Positions 52,587-61,713 of a DNA stretch of 64,000 nucleotides are shown in pieces. A program made the position numbers and the translations under genes. The notes beneath the pieces were generated by a model. That model saw only the letters and a list, made by a program, of their open reading frames with translations, made no database searches and had not been told where the DNA came from. Origin of the DNA: Bacillus sp. OK048 (GTDB lineage: Bacteria > Bacillota > Bacilli > Bacillales > Cytobacillaceae). Location: contig NZ_FNHN01000014.1 in the NCBI RefSeq assembly GCF_900103525.1, positions 1 through 64,000 on the forward strand, given 5' to 3'. Positions within the stretch are counted from its first letter, which is position 1. Every line of letters begins with the position of its first letter.

Positions 52587-53807
52587 ATGAAAGTATGGAT
52601 TATTGCGTGGAAAGATATAAAAATTCGATTGAAGGATCGGAAAGGAATTGTGCTCTTCTTATTCCTGCCTATCCTGCTTACAGCGATTTTAGGTACAGCG
52701 CTGAAAGGTGTGCTGGCTGATGATACTAATTCCATGCCAAAAATGACGATTGCGGTATACAATGCCGATGCAGGAGAAATAGGCGCTCGCCTTATTGAAG
52801 ATGTGCTGCAGAACGAACAATTAGCACCATATATAACGATTCATTCGTTTACAAGTAAAGAAGAAGTAGAATCACAAATTATCGGAGAAAAAAATGATGT
52901 GGGATTGATCATCCCTCAAGATTTTAGCCGAAAAATTTGGGCAGCAGAATCTACGCAGCTGGAAGTACTACAGGATCAAGGAAAACCATTGATTTCGCAA
53001 ATTGTACGCTCGATTGTTACCTCATATACAAATCGTGTGGGAGCTATAGCTCAAGCGTCTAAAGAGGTCACGACTCAGTTGACCAATCCAAAGCAAACAG
53101 CCGTAGCGGTTTCTGTGAATTTTGATTCACTTGCAGCAGAAGTACTGGGTCAATTAGGTGACGCAGCACGTAGTGAACAGACATTTGTCGTAGACCAGCC
53201 GATTGGAAAAAAAGCAGTTTCCAGCATGCAGTACTATGCTGCCGCGATGTTAGCTATGTTCCTTCTTTATAATGCAACCGTTGGAGCAAAAATGATCATT
53301 AATGAACGCTCTACAGAGACATTGGCACGGTTAATGAACACACCGACAAGCAAAACGAGCATTTTGCTAGGGAAATATGTAGGAACACTTGCCTTCTCCA
53401 TTCTTCAACTGCTGATCTTTATGAGTGCTACGAATGCTGCATTTGGAGTTAACTGGGGAGAAAATGTGCTGCAAAGCATTGTCTTAGGCTTGATGTATGC
53501 CATTGCTGTATCTGGTTTGTCGATGATGATCGCGGCTATAATCACAAATGAGCAAGCGGTCGAGACGATCTCGGGACTTGGTGTACAAATTCTCGCTGCG
53601 CTAGGTGGTTCTATGGTGCCGATCGCCGTATTCCCGGAATTCATGCGTAAGATTGCACATATCGCACCAAATACTTGGGCATTAAATGGCTTTATCGATA
53701 TTATGAGCGGTACTACCTGGCAAGCATTGCTGCTGCCCATTGTGGTATTACTAGCTATCGGAACGGGAACACTGCTCATTGGAACTTTGCGTTTACGTTA
53801 TCAGTAG
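52587..53807 (+). CDS. lnrM: ABC-2 permease, LnrM-like
   Basis: 406 residues with an AAGGAGGAG site seven bases before ATG 52587. One N-terminal membrane segment (about 22-44), a 180-residue extracellular domain and five C-terminal membrane segments (about 215-400) form the ABC-2 type layout. It is the first of two permease halves, 13 bp after the ATPase gene. It probably forms a heterodimeric exporter with the next gene product. Confidence 0.87.
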   Translation: MKVWIIAWKDIKIRLKDRKGIVLFLFLPILLTAILGTALKGVLADDTNSMPKMTIAVYNADAGEIGARLIEDVLQNEQLAPYITIHSFTSKEEVESQIIGEKNDVGLIIPQDFSRKIWAAESTQLEVLQDQGKPLISQIVRSIVTSYTNRVGAIAQASKEVTTQLTNPKQTAVAVSVNFDSLAAEVLGQLGDAARSEQTFVVDQPIGKKAVSSMQYYAAAMLAMFLLYNATVGAKMIINERSTETLARLMNTPTSKTSILLGKYVGTLAFSILQLLIFMSATNAAFGVNWGENVLQSIVLGLMYAIAVSGLSMMIAAIITNEQAVETISGLGVQILAALGGSMVPIAVFPEFMRKIAHIAPNTWALNGFIDIMSGTTWQALLLPIVVLLAIGTGTLLIGTLRLRYQ

Positions 53808-53819
53808 GAGGAGAATAAA

Positions 53820-54980
53820 ATGGGACGTATATGGTCAATTTGTACATTCGAAATCGCACGTGTATATCAGAAACCTTCATCCTATATACTCATGTTCGTT
53901 ATGCCACTCATCTTCACTTTTTTATTTGCTGGAGTAGGTGGAAATAATGCTGCCACTTCGTTCAAAATTGCCTTGGTCGATCAAGATAAAACGGCAATCT
54001 CACAGGAACTCGTGAAGAAGATGGAGCAGGAAGAATGGTTAGACATCAAGTTAATTGAACTAAGCAAGGCAGAGAAACAATTAAGTAATAAAAGCATCTC
54101 CGGAATGATCACGATTCCATCAGGATTTGCAGAGCAGTTTTTCAATGGTGAGAAACCAGAAGTTGCCTTCCGGCATGGACCAGATTTAGGTATAGCGGGT
54201 TCCATTCGTCACATGATTGATAATGCCATGGCACAGGAATCAATTAAAGTAAAAGCTGCTCACTTGGTGAGTCCAAATAGTACGGGGGCAGAGTTGACAG
54301 CGAGCTATCAAAGCATGTCTGCTGCATTAGGGACAGATTTAATAACGGTCGACGCTAAGAACATTTCAACAAGCAGTTCACTTAATCGTTCTAACAATCA
54401 ATCCGAGAGATTAGTAGGATTTGTAATCTTGTTTCTCATGATCACATTGACGATCGTAACAGGTAAAATCTTGGAAGCCAGAAAAATCGGTGTATGGTAC
54501 CGTTTGCTCTCTACCCCTTCATCACGCTTTAACATCATGGGTGGCTATATGCTCTCCTTTCTCATTATTGGATGGTTGCAGATTGCCATATTAATGATAG
54601 CTTCGCACTTTATATTCGGAACCGTATGGGGGAATTTGTTGGCTCAGTTCTGCTTAATATCTGCTCTCTTGTTATGTGCCATTGGACTTGGATTAATGGT
54701 TGCGGGATTCGTGAAAACAGCAGAGCAACAAATGCTAATGGGAATCATCATTATCTCCCCAACCTGTATGCTTGGCGGTGTCTATTGGCCAATAGAGCTA
54801 GTGCCTGATTTCATGCAAAAGATTGCTCTGTTTGTGCCACAGTACTGGGCGATGGAAGGATTTAAAACGGTTATGGCTCATGGAGGAACTTTACTTGATG
54901 TACTTGGGTCCGTGGGAATATTGCTCGGATTTGCTGCGGTATTTATGGCTGTTGGCATTTCTAGAGTACGTTATGAGTAA
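53820..54980 (+). CDS. lnrN: ABC-2 permease, LnrN-like
   Basis: 386 residues, site TAGGAGGAG before ATG 53820. Same topology as the preceding gene: one N-terminal segment, extracellular domain, then five or six segments (about 200-380). The spacing is 12 bp, so it is cotranscribed. It completes the exporter. A hairpin at 55077-55110 can end transcription. Confidence 0.87.
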   Translation: MGRIWSICTFEIARVYQKPSSYILMFVMPLIFTFLFAGVGGNNAATSFKIALVDQDKTAISQELVKKMEQEEWLDIKLIELSKAEKQLSNKSISGMITIPSGFAEQFFNGEKPEVAFRHGPDLGIAGSIRHMIDNAMAQESIKVKAAHLVSPNSTGAELTASYQSMSAALGTDLITVDAKNISTSSSLNRSNNQSERLVGFVILFLMITLTIVTGKILEARKIGVWYRLLSTPSSRFNIMGGYMLSFLIIGWLQIAILMIASHFIFGTVWGNLLAQFCLISALLLCAIGLGLMVAGFVKTAEQQMLMGIIIISPTCMLGGVYWPIELVPDFMQKIALFVPQYWAMEGFKTVMAHGGTLLDVLGSVGILLGFAAVFMAVGISRVRYE

Positions 54981-55076
54981 TAGGGGTCAAATAGGGGTCA
55001 GACCCCCGCTCAACTAAAGTTTAAAGCGGTAAAGTATTAATGCAATGTAATGAATTGGAGATAAAAATTAAGTGGA

Positions 55077-55110
55077 GGAGCCTGGGTTTGAAACCTTAGG
55101 TTCCTTTTTA
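55077..55110 (+). terminator. terminator of lnr-like operon
   Basis: GGAGCCTGGGTTT and AAACCTTAGGTTCC pair, followed by TTTTTAG. R2 (54993-55006) lies between the stop codon and this hairpin. Confidence 0.65.
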
Positions 55111-55244
55111 GAAACAGTCAATGTCTAAAATCATCATCATATCAAATCAGCTAGTCCATTAATTATCGCAAAGTCCCTTTTTGACAGATGAGGAACTTTA
55201 GTAGGGGCAATCTCCCTAACAAATACAGATTTCAGATTATGCTT

Positions 55245-56120
55245 TTACCTTGAAAATTGTTTTGCCGCAGCAACACAAAACACCACACCGGCATTTACTA
55301 GAACGAGTAAAAAGCCAACTTCCTCTTGAAGAATAACAGCTGCCAGTAAGAGTCCAAAGAATGGTTGCAATAGTTGTAACTGCCCCACTGATGCTATGCC
55401 ACCTTGAGAAAGACCCCTATACCAGAAAACAAATCCTATATACATGCTAAACAAGGAAACATAGGCTAAACTCATGTATGTTCCCATACTAATTCCTTCC
55501 CATGAACTTGGAAATAGATAAATTGTGAGTATGGCCATAAAGGGCAGGGACAATACAAGTGCCCAAGAAGAAATTACTTGCCAGTTACCTAATTTACGAG
55601 ATAATTTAGCCCCTTCTGCATAGCCCAAGCCACAAACTATTATCGAGATTAACATATAAAAGTCGCCAAGAAGCGAAGACCCGCCTCCTTTAAAGAAAGC
55701 AAACCCTGCAACCAATAAGCTTCCTATTACTGAGAAGACCCAAAAAACAGGGCTGGGTCGTTCGCCACCTCTTATTACAGCAAATATGGCTTTTGACAAT
55801 GGAAGAAGACCTAAAAAGACGATGGCATGAGCAGAAGTATTATGCTCAAGTGCCAAAGCTGTAAGAAGTGGGAAGCCAATAACAACTCCGAGCGCCACAA
55901 TAATTAGTGAAACTATATCAGATTTTTCTGGTCGTTTTGCTCTTAAAATCAATATGACTAACACGGATAATAATCCAGCAATTGCGGCACGAAATACCGT
56001 AAGAAAATATGGATCAAGCTCGCCGACAGCAACACGAGTTGCAGGAAGGGAACCGCTAAATATAAGTACTCCTATAAAACCATAAATCCACCCTTTTGTT
56101 ATTACATTCACTATAATCAC
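55245..56120 (-). CDS. EamA/DMT-family transporter
   Basis: 291 residues (288 if the GTG at 56111, with GGAG eight bases upstream, is the true start). Ten membrane segments form two EamA repeats, each of about five helices (1-135 and 140-288). The family exports metabolites such as amino acids or other small molecules. The gene is divergent from a MocR regulator, with 133 bp between, so it is probably the regulated target. The substrate is unknown. Confidence 0.87.
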   Translation of the reverse strand: MIIVNVITKGWIYGFIGVLIFSGSLPATRVAVGELDPYFLTVFRAAIAGLLSVLVILILRAKRPEKSDIVSLIIVALGVVIGFPLLTALALEHNTSAHAIVFLGLLPLSKAIFAVIRGGERPSPVFWVFSVIGSLLVAGFAFFKGGGSSLLGDFYMLISIIVCGLGYAEGAKLSRKLGNWQVISSWALVLSLPFMAILTIYLFPSSWEGISMGTYMSLAYVSLFSMYIGFVFWYRGLSQGGIASVGQLQLLQPFFGLLLAAVILQEEVGFLLVLVNAGVVFCVAAAKQFSR

Positions 56121-56253
56121 TCCAGAATCCTATATTTTGAATTATCTGGTCAAAATAATCATATTGATTATAATAAACGTAAGCTTAAATTGACCTTTTG
56201 AAAAAGGCCAGTTTTATATTTTTTTACAAAGTCAGTTTGAAGGAGTACCATCA
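56121..56253. promoter_or_regulatory. divergent promoter region of DMT exporter and MocR regulator
   Basis: An AT-rich 133 bp gap holds AATAATCATATTGATTATAA, an imperfect palindrome that could be an operator. MocR/GntR-type regulators commonly bind such divergent gaps. Confidence 0.4.
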
Positions 56254-57651
56254 ATGGACTTAACGCCGTTTTTAGACAGGGATTCCCAAATGCCATTGTA
56301 TCAACAACTTATTAAATTCTTTAAAAGTAATATGCATGATGGGCGAATTAAAAAAGGGATGAAACTTCCCTCAAAAAGACATTTAGCCAAAAAACAACTT
56401 ATTAGTCAAACAACTGTTGAACGAGCATACGATCAACTCTTAGCAGAAGGCTATATTTTAAGTAAGCCAAGGAGCGGACTTTTTGCAGATTATGATGAGT
56501 CATTTTTGATACACCCTGATCCAAAGACTGCTGAATTACCTGTGCAAGATTTAAATGTAATAACAAATGAGATCATTGATTTTCACTATGGTCACGTTGA
56601 TTCTAGTTTTTTTCCTCTTTCGGCTTGGAGAAAGAGCGTTGTTGCTAGCTTAGATAAGTATTCAGAAAAGCTTTGTCGACCTGGTGACGTCTTAGGAGAG
56701 ATTGAGCTTCGATCACTAATAACCGAGTACCTTTACCAATCCAGAGGCGTAAATTGTGATCCAAATCAAATCATTATTGGTGCAAGCACCTCTTACCTCC
56801 TGCAGATGTTATGTCACATATTAAACACCAGTTTAAAAGTGGGCTTCGAAGAACCTGGATACCCAAGATCTAGAGAAATTTTTGAGTTAAATCGAAAAGA
56901 AATCATCCCTTTACCACTAGATAGTGAAGGTTTAAGTATGGATGCAGTTAAGAAAAACATCCCTGACTTAATTTATGTAACACCGTCGCATCAATTTCCT
57001 TTAGGAAGAATTATGACCATTAATAGAAGGCTAGAATTAATAAAATGGGCAGCTGATCATCATTCGTTTATTATTGAGGATGATTATGATGGTGAATTTA
57101 GATACAGTGGTCAACCTATTCCTTCCTTACAAGCGCTTGATAAGGAAAATCGTGTTATCTATTTAGGGTCTTTCTCAAAGTCTTTTCTTCCTACACTACG
57201 CATTAGCTATATGATTCTTCCACAGTCATTATTAAAGAAAGCAACTGAGGTTACCTCGCTATTTAAACAAACGGTTTCTTCAAATAATCAATATGCCCTT
57301 GCGGAGTTTATACAAAATGGAGAATGGCAAAAACACTTAAATAGAATGAGAAAGCTTTACCGTAAGAAAAGAAAAATCATTTTAGAAGCAGTTATAAGTG
57401 AGTTAGGTGATAAAGTTAGAATTCATGGGGAAAATTCCGGTCCACGAATGCTCATTGATGTTTATTTAGAGTTAAGTGAACAAGAACTCATACAAAGAGC
57501 TGAAAATCATGGTGTAAGAGTTTATCCTGTATCTGATTCATACAAAAAAGGTTATGCATTTAAAACAATTTCATTAGGATTTTCAGGAGTATCAGAAGAA
57601 GAAATAAAAAGAGGGATTTATCTACTGAGTAAATCTTGGGGTTTAAAATAA
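56254..57651 (+). CDS. MocR/PdxR-family transcriptional regulator
   Basis: 465 residues from ATG 56254, with AAGGAG upstream. The N-terminal GntR winged helix (residues 10-75: MPLYQQLIKFFKSN, LPSKRHLAKKQLISQTTVER) is fused to a fold-type I aminotransferase-like domain (about 100-465). Marks of PLP binding are YVTPSHQFPLGRIMTINRRL, EDDYDGEFR and K309 in YLGSFSKSFLPTLRISYM. Such proteins sense PLP or an amino-acid derivative; here it probably controls the divergent DMT exporter. Confidence 0.9.
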   Translation: MDLTPFLDRDSQMPLYQQLIKFFKSNMHDGRIKKGMKLPSKRHLAKKQLISQTTVERAYDQLLAEGYILSKPRSGLFADYDESFLIHPDPKTAELPVQDLNVITNEIIDFHYGHVDSSFFPLSAWRKSVVASLDKYSEKLCRPGDVLGEIELRSLITEYLYQSRGVNCDPNQIIIGASTSYLLQMLCHILNTSLKVGFEEPGYPRSREIFELNRKEIIPLPLDSEGLSMDAVKKNIPDLIYVTPSHQFPLGRIMTINRRLELIKWAADHHSFIIEDDYDGEFRYSGQPIPSLQALDKENRVIYLGSFSKSFLPTLRISYMILPQSLLKKATEVTSLFKQTVSSNNQYALAEFIQNGEWQKHLNRMRKLYRKKRKIILEAVISELGDKVRIHGENSGPRMLIDVYLELSEQELIQRAENHGVRVYPVSDSYKKGYAFKTISLGFSGVSEEEIKRGIYLLSKSWGLK

Positions 57652-57662
57652 GAGATTTCCTG

Positions 57663-57687
57663 CCGCCCTTATTCGGGTGGTTTTTTA
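57663..57687 (+). terminator. terminator of MocR gene
   Basis: CCGCCC and GGGTGG pair around TTATTC with a TTTTTT tail. Confidence 0.8.
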
Positions 57688-57699
57688 ATTTTCTAACAG

Positions 57700-58230
57700 G
57701 GAGACGGTTCTGGTGGCTTTTTTCTCTTATTTAAAGAGAAATCATGGAAGGGCAGAGTTTTTTCTTCTTGCGCCGTATGGTGCGAAGTTAGAAGTATATC
57801 GCCGTGTTTCGGGGTGACATCATTCGACGCATTTTATTTTAGAAACTCTTTGTTTATCAGTGGTGGATGTATTTTTAATCAAACGTTTGAATAGTATCAA
57901 AACGTGTCCATATGTGTAGATCTGACGTTTTTATGGATTCATATTGAAGACAGTTATCGAAGATTGAGGCTTGTCATCGACAGGGATTTTTCTAAATAAC
58001 TTGGCTGAGTTCGTTTACTATAAGGGTTTTGCCTACATTTAATCAAACGATTAGTTAGTAAATTTTCTGCTAATCAAACGTTTGATTGGATTTGTTGTTT
58101 TTGTTGTTGTGGAGGGGTTTGCATGATGTTAGAGAAGAGAAGTTTGTCGAGAGGCGGTTTTGTAATAACGTTGAAAAGTGGCTTCGTTTCGCTGCCGATG
58201 GATGAACTGGATAGGTTTCCAGCCGAAGAA
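57700..58230. repeat. dispersed element subfamily A, gene-less copy
   Basis: Matches the region upstream of the gene at 31321 (32270-32790) and of the copy at 40223: CTTATTTAAAGAGAAA, GTTAGAAGTAT-TCGCCGTGT, three palindromes (57877-57892, 58041-58060, 58072-58088), TTGTCGAGAGGCGGTTTTGT and GGATAGGTTTCCAGC. The winged-helix gene itself is absent, so this is a solo copy of the putative binding-site region. Confidence 0.85.
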
Positions 58231-58425
58231 CAGGGTATATGACACCATGGTGAAGGTTGACGGTTCTGATGGCCTTTATGGTCGGAAGTGATCATTGAAT
58301 CCTCCCGTGCAGTCCTGAATAGATTTGCCAGGCACCATCTAGAGAATTTCCAGTTTGATCTCGGAATCTTTCCTTTGTATTTATTAAAATCCCGTACCTG
58401 TCACTCCTCGATTTTTGTCGGAGAT
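58231..58425. other. intergenic stretch with R1 variants
   Basis: R1-type sequences at 58326-58336 and near 58395 (TACCTGTCACTCC), then a worn element end TTTTTGTCGG. No gene is seen. Confidence 0.4.
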
Positions 58426-58426
58426 T

Positions 58427-58454
58427 GTTAGTTCTTTATTTAAATAGATAATGC
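58427..58454 (+). promoter_or_regulatory. predicted promoter of the small toxin-like gene
   Basis: TTGTTA (58427-58432), 16 bp, then GATAAT (58449-58454), a fair sigma-A promoter about 85 bp upstream of the coding part. Confidence 0.4.
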
Positions 58455-58537
58455 TAGAATGGGGTTGTAGCTCAATATTGTGAGGGTGGCCGGTTGTTGA
58501 TCTTCTTTTCCTTTTAATAGGGGAGGAGGTGATATAC

Positions 58538-58681
58538 CTGGAAACTGTTCTTGAAATCCTACGAGAAATTCTAAAGGGAATCTTGCGCGAAGTTAGTGCT
58601 TATTTCTTTCGGAAGAACATCCTAGAAAACAAGAAAACCACCCTACGCCGTCGCAAGCAAAAGGGTGGTTCTCATAAATAA
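58538..58681 (+). CDS. small amphipathic toxin-like peptide (candidate type I toxin)
   Basis: The frame LETVLEILREILKGILREVS, AYFFRKNILENKKTTLRRRK, QKGGSHK ends at TAA 58679. The ribosome-binding site AGGAGGTGAT is perfect but overlaps a GTG (58529), so CTG 58538 is the best-spaced start, which is unusual. The first 28 residues form an amphipathic helix; the tail is strongly basic. A possible antisense RNA overlaps the 3' end. Short membrane-active peptides with an antisense RNA are the hallmark of type I toxin-antitoxin systems in Bacillus (TxpA, BsrG type). The family is not identified. Confidence 0.6.
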   Translation: METVLEILREILKGILREVSAYFFRKNILENKKTTLRRRKQKGGSHK

Positions 58682-58760
58682 AACTACTTTGACAACCACC
58701 ACCCTGACGGTAGAGGCTGCAGGAGAGGAGTGCTTGTAACACTTCTCTCTTTTTTATTAT
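58622..58760 (-). ncRNA. predicted antisense RNA (candidate type I antitoxin)
   Basis: The minus strand has TATAAT at 58767-58772 (read in reverse) with transcription expected to begin near 58760. The RNA would contain hairpins and end at the stem AACCACCCT/AGGGTGGTT (58636-58670) followed by TTCTTGTTTTC. It would cover the 3' end of the toxin-like mRNA. No -35 box is convincing, so the promoter call is tentative. Confidence 0.45.
58722..58757 (+). terminator. terminator of toxin-like mRNA
   Basis: AGAGGAGTG and CACTTCTCT form a stem around CTTGTAA, followed by CTTTTTTATT. Confidence 0.8.
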
Positions 58761-59100
58761 ATGTCCATTATACACAAAATTATTCCAGTAGAGAAGAGAA
58801 GATTGTCGAGAGGCGGTTTTGTAATAACCGTTGAAAAGTGGCTCCGTTTCGCTGCCGATAGATGAATTGGATAGGTTTCCAGCCGAAGAAAACCGGGTGC
58901 TAGCGGACCATGGGGGCGGTTCCGATGGCTTTTTTCTCTTGGGTCATGAGGATGGCAAACGCAATATTCATCGCCTCTGACAGGTTGGGAAAAGTAGAAT
59001 TAGAAATATGGCTAAATTGTGAGGTTTCGTCATGTTACTATGAAAGAATAAAAGAGAGAAAGTAGTAGAAATCTAGAACATAAAATTGAAATAATGTAAG
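58761..59100. other. gap with element-A tail fragment
   Basis: 58793-58893 is another copy of the element right end (TTGTCGAGAGGCGGTTTTGT to GGATAGGTTTCCAGC), followed by GGGTGCTAGCGGACCATGG. The promoter of the AraC gene is expected in the remainder; no gene is seen. Confidence 0.5.
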
Positions 59101-59140
59101 CTTAATATATCAATCCTTAAGATAGGGGGACGAAAGAAAC

Positions 59141-59923
59141 ATGGAAGGTATAAAATTTGTGATGAAAGATTGTAATCCTGAAGATCCAACGACTCAGTTA
59201 GATACAAATGAACTTACCCCTGATCATGTTAATGTCCTTCATAAAGTAAGGAAAGACTTACAGCGCGGAATTCAGCTAGGTGATTTGGATCTCGTAAGGA
59301 AAGCGGGAAAAAGGGTGTCTCAAATAATAGGTGGGGATGGTGGGGATGAATTAAACATTCTTAAGAGAGTCCCCGATAATAAGGTTCGTGCCTATAAAAA
59401 TATGTTATTATCGTTTAATACACTATACAGCTGTGAAGCTGAGAATGGTGGATTAAGTCCATGGCAGACCCATACTTTGTCGGAGAAATATGCTGTTATG
59501 ATTGAGCATTCGGAGAACCTCTCTCAACTCGAAGAAATTCATACGAAAATGCTAAATGAATATGCTGACCCAACAATCCGAATAACGAAAAGCGAAAACT
59601 TAAGCATAGTCGAGCAAGCTGAAAACTATATAGAGATGAATTTTGCTGAGGATATTTCTACCGAGGAAATGGCAGAAAAATTACATGTTCATCCTTCTCA
59701 TTTAATGCGTGTGTTTAAAAAAGAAAAAGGTATAACCATTAGTAAGTATCGAAATCTTAAAAGAACAAAAAAGGCTAAGGATCTAATCGTATCCTCCAAT
59801 CTTTCTATGACTGACATTGCCATAATGGTTGGTTTTAAAAATCCCCAATATTTTTCTACACTTTTTAAAGAGGTAGAAGGCCTAACTCCAGTAGAATTTA
59901 AAAAGAGGAATAAGAATAAATGA
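59141..59923 (+). CDS. AraC-family transcriptional regulator
   Basis: 260 residues from ATG 59141, with GGGGGACGAA upstream. The N-terminal 150 residues form a helical domain without a cupin pattern. The AraC double HTH is at about 160-258: MNFAEDISTEEMAEKLHVHP, SHLMRVFKKEKGITISKYRN, then NLSMTDIAIMVGFKNPQYFS, TLFKEVEGLTPVEFKKR. It is encoded just upstream of the GPH transporter and probably activates the sugar catabolic genes. The inducer is unknown. Confidence 0.87.
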   Translation: MEGIKFVMKDCNPEDPTTQLDTNELTPDHVNVLHKVRKDLQRGIQLGDLDLVRKAGKRVSQIIGGDGGDELNILKRVPDNKVRAYKNMLLSFNTLYSCEAENGGLSPWQTHTLSEKYAVMIEHSENLSQLEEIHTKMLNEYADPTIRITKSENLSIVEQAENYIEMNFAEDISTEEMAEKLHVHPSHLMRVFKKEKGITISKYRNLKRTKKAKDLIVSSNLSMTDIAIMVGFKNPQYFSTLFKEVEGLTPVEFKKRNKNK

Positions 59924-59949
59924 TTCCTACAAAAGGAAAGGTTATAGAG

Positions 59950-59977
59950 CGCATAAGCCATTTATGCGTTTTTTTTC
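59950..59977 (+). terminator. terminator of AraC gene
   Basis: CGCATAA and TTATGCG pair around GCCAT and are followed by an 8-T run. Confidence 0.85.
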
Positions 59978-60077
59978 CATTCAGCTAAGAAAAAAACGTG
60001 CAAGAATTTTATAAAAATTATGCAATTCTAGCGAAAAGTTACTTTTTCAAAAATTATATACTTATATTCAGATACTA

Positions 60078-60094
60078 GATAAAGCGCTTACGAA
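60078..60094. promoter_or_regulatory. cre-like site, imperfect
   Basis: GATAAAGCGCTTACGAA keeps the cre core AANCGNTNNC but lacks the outer TG/CA. Upstream of the GPH transporter. Confidence 0.4.
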
Positions 60095-60144
60095 ATTAAT
60101 CTAGCAATCCACTTAATGTAGTTCAGAAATTTTAACAGTAGAAT

Positions 60145-60158
60145 TGGAAACGATTCCA
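60145..60158. promoter_or_regulatory. CcpA catabolite operator (cre)
   Basis: TGGAAACGATTCCA fits the cre pattern TGNAANCGNTNNCA at every fixed position and lies about 80 bp before the GPH transporter start. It suggests carbon catabolite repression of the cluster; a LacI-family regulator could bind the same palindrome. Confidence 0.65.
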
Positions 60159-60238
60159 AAAAGGGGGAAAGAAACTCACCTTAGATTTAAAGTGCATGAA
60201 AGAAGGAGATACACTTATTTTAAATTGGAGGGTTACTT

Positions 60239-61639
60239 GTGAGGAAATTTGGTGTAAGAGATCAATTTGGTTATATGTTAGGGGATATCGGTGGCGGTTT
60301 TGTTAACATATTTATTGGCTCGTTTTTCCTAATCTTTTGTACCTATGTATTAGGTGTCAGTCCTTATTTTATGGGTAGCTTATTTTTATTCGCTCGCATT
60401 TTGGATGCTTTTCTCGATGTGTTTATGGGAACGATTCCAGACCGTTGGAAACTTGGTAAAAGCGGGGATAAGTTTCTTCCGTATATCAGTATTTCAAAAT
60501 GGCTGCTGGCTGCTTCTCTAATCTTGTGTTTTGTTGATGTATCTAACTGGAATTCAACTTTAATTCATATCTGGGTTGTTGTTGTTTATAACCTTTTTGG
60601 AATTGCTTACACTGCTGACTCCATACCTTATGGATCACTTGCAGCGGTTATTACAGATAAGCCTGTTGAACGTACAAAGCTATCGCGTTCTCGTGCCCTC
60701 GGCGGCATGATTGTTGCATATGGAGCGATGTCCTTTGTTCCGATGTTTATTTACAACAAGGAAGGAGAAGTAATACCGAATGCTTTCCTTATCTTAGCAA
60801 TTGTATTTGCAGTTTGTTCTCTTTTAGCTTATACAGGACTACAGAAGTTAACAATAGAACGTATTCGTGATGATAGGCCAGCTGGTGTAAGATCTGATTA
60901 TAAATTCAAGGATGCATTACTAGCAGCATTGAAAAATAGACCTTTACTGGGGATGATGCTGGGTTCGATTGGATCTCTAACGATCCTTAATGGTGCAGGC
61001 CAATTTGCCGCCATTGTTTTTGCAGAACATTATAAAATGCCCAGTGCATTTGCCATTAACTCAGCTATCATGATCGTCCTTACACTCATCTTATTTGTTA
61101 GTTTACCAAAACTTGTTGGAAAGTTTGGAAAAAGGAATTTAATTCTTACGACTGCTACATTTAGTTTAGTAGCTACAAGTTCACTTTTATTTTTTGATAT
61201 TGGAAATGTATACGTCTTCATGGCCGTTTACAATATCGCGACAGTTGGTGCACTCTTCTTCAACATGACAGTTTGGGCACTCATAACGGATTGTTTGGAC
61301 TATTCAGAACTCCAAACTGGCAAACGTTATGATGGTACTCTATATGCCATTTATGCTTTTTCGAGAAAGATAGGAATGGGGTTTGGTGCTGCTGTAGGTA
61401 GCTTTGCACTTGGATGGGCAGGATTTGTTTCAGGAGCTTCATCACAAACAGCAGAAGTAGCTGCAAATGTTACAAAATTATATGTATTAGTGCCAGTTGT
61501 TGCCTTTGTATTTATGCTTGTTGGAGTTGGGTTGATTTTTAACCTAAATAATAAGAAGACAGCAGAAATGTATAAAACGCTTGAGGTTAGAAGGGCTTCT
61601 GCTGCAAATAATTCTTCAGCTAAAATTGAAGCCATATAA
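60239..61639 (+). CDS. GPH-family glycoside/pentoside/hexuronide:cation symporter
   Basis: 466 residues from GTG 60239, with TTGGAGGG upstream. Twelve membrane segments fill the protein. The N-terminal VRDQFGYMLGDIGGGFVNIF and the block FARILDAFLDVFMGTIPDRW are the conserved GPH entry motif, and DYSELQTGKRYDGTLYAIYA is the second conserved motif. It imports a sugar or glycoside with a cation. The neighbouring oxidoreductases suggest an unusual sugar or cyclitol. Confidence 0.9.
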   Translation: MRKFGVRDQFGYMLGDIGGGFVNIFIGSFFLIFCTYVLGVSPYFMGSLFLFARILDAFLDVFMGTIPDRWKLGKSGDKFLPYISISKWLLAASLILCFVDVSNWNSTLIHIWVVVVYNLFGIAYTADSIPYGSLAAVITDKPVERTKLSRSRALGGMIVAYGAMSFVPMFIYNKEGEVIPNAFLILAIVFAVCSLLAYTGLQKLTIERIRDDRPAGVRSDYKFKDALLAALKNRPLLGMMLGSIGSLTILNGAGQFAAIVFAEHYKMPSAFAINSAIMIVLTLILFVSLPKLVGKFGKRNLILTTATFSLVATSSLLFFDIGNVYVFMAVYNIATVGALFFNMTVWALITDCLDYSELQTGKRYDGTLYAIYAFSRKIGMGFGAAVGSFALGWAGFVSGASSQTAEVAANVTKLYVLVPVVAFVFMLVGVGLIFNLNNKKTAEMYKTLEVRRASAANNSSAKIEAI

Positions 61640-61713
61640 GTAGTTACACCTAATTAGAAAAACAGGTCCCTTAAAGGACTTGCTAAATTCATTAAATAGG
61701 AGTGGAAAAGAGT

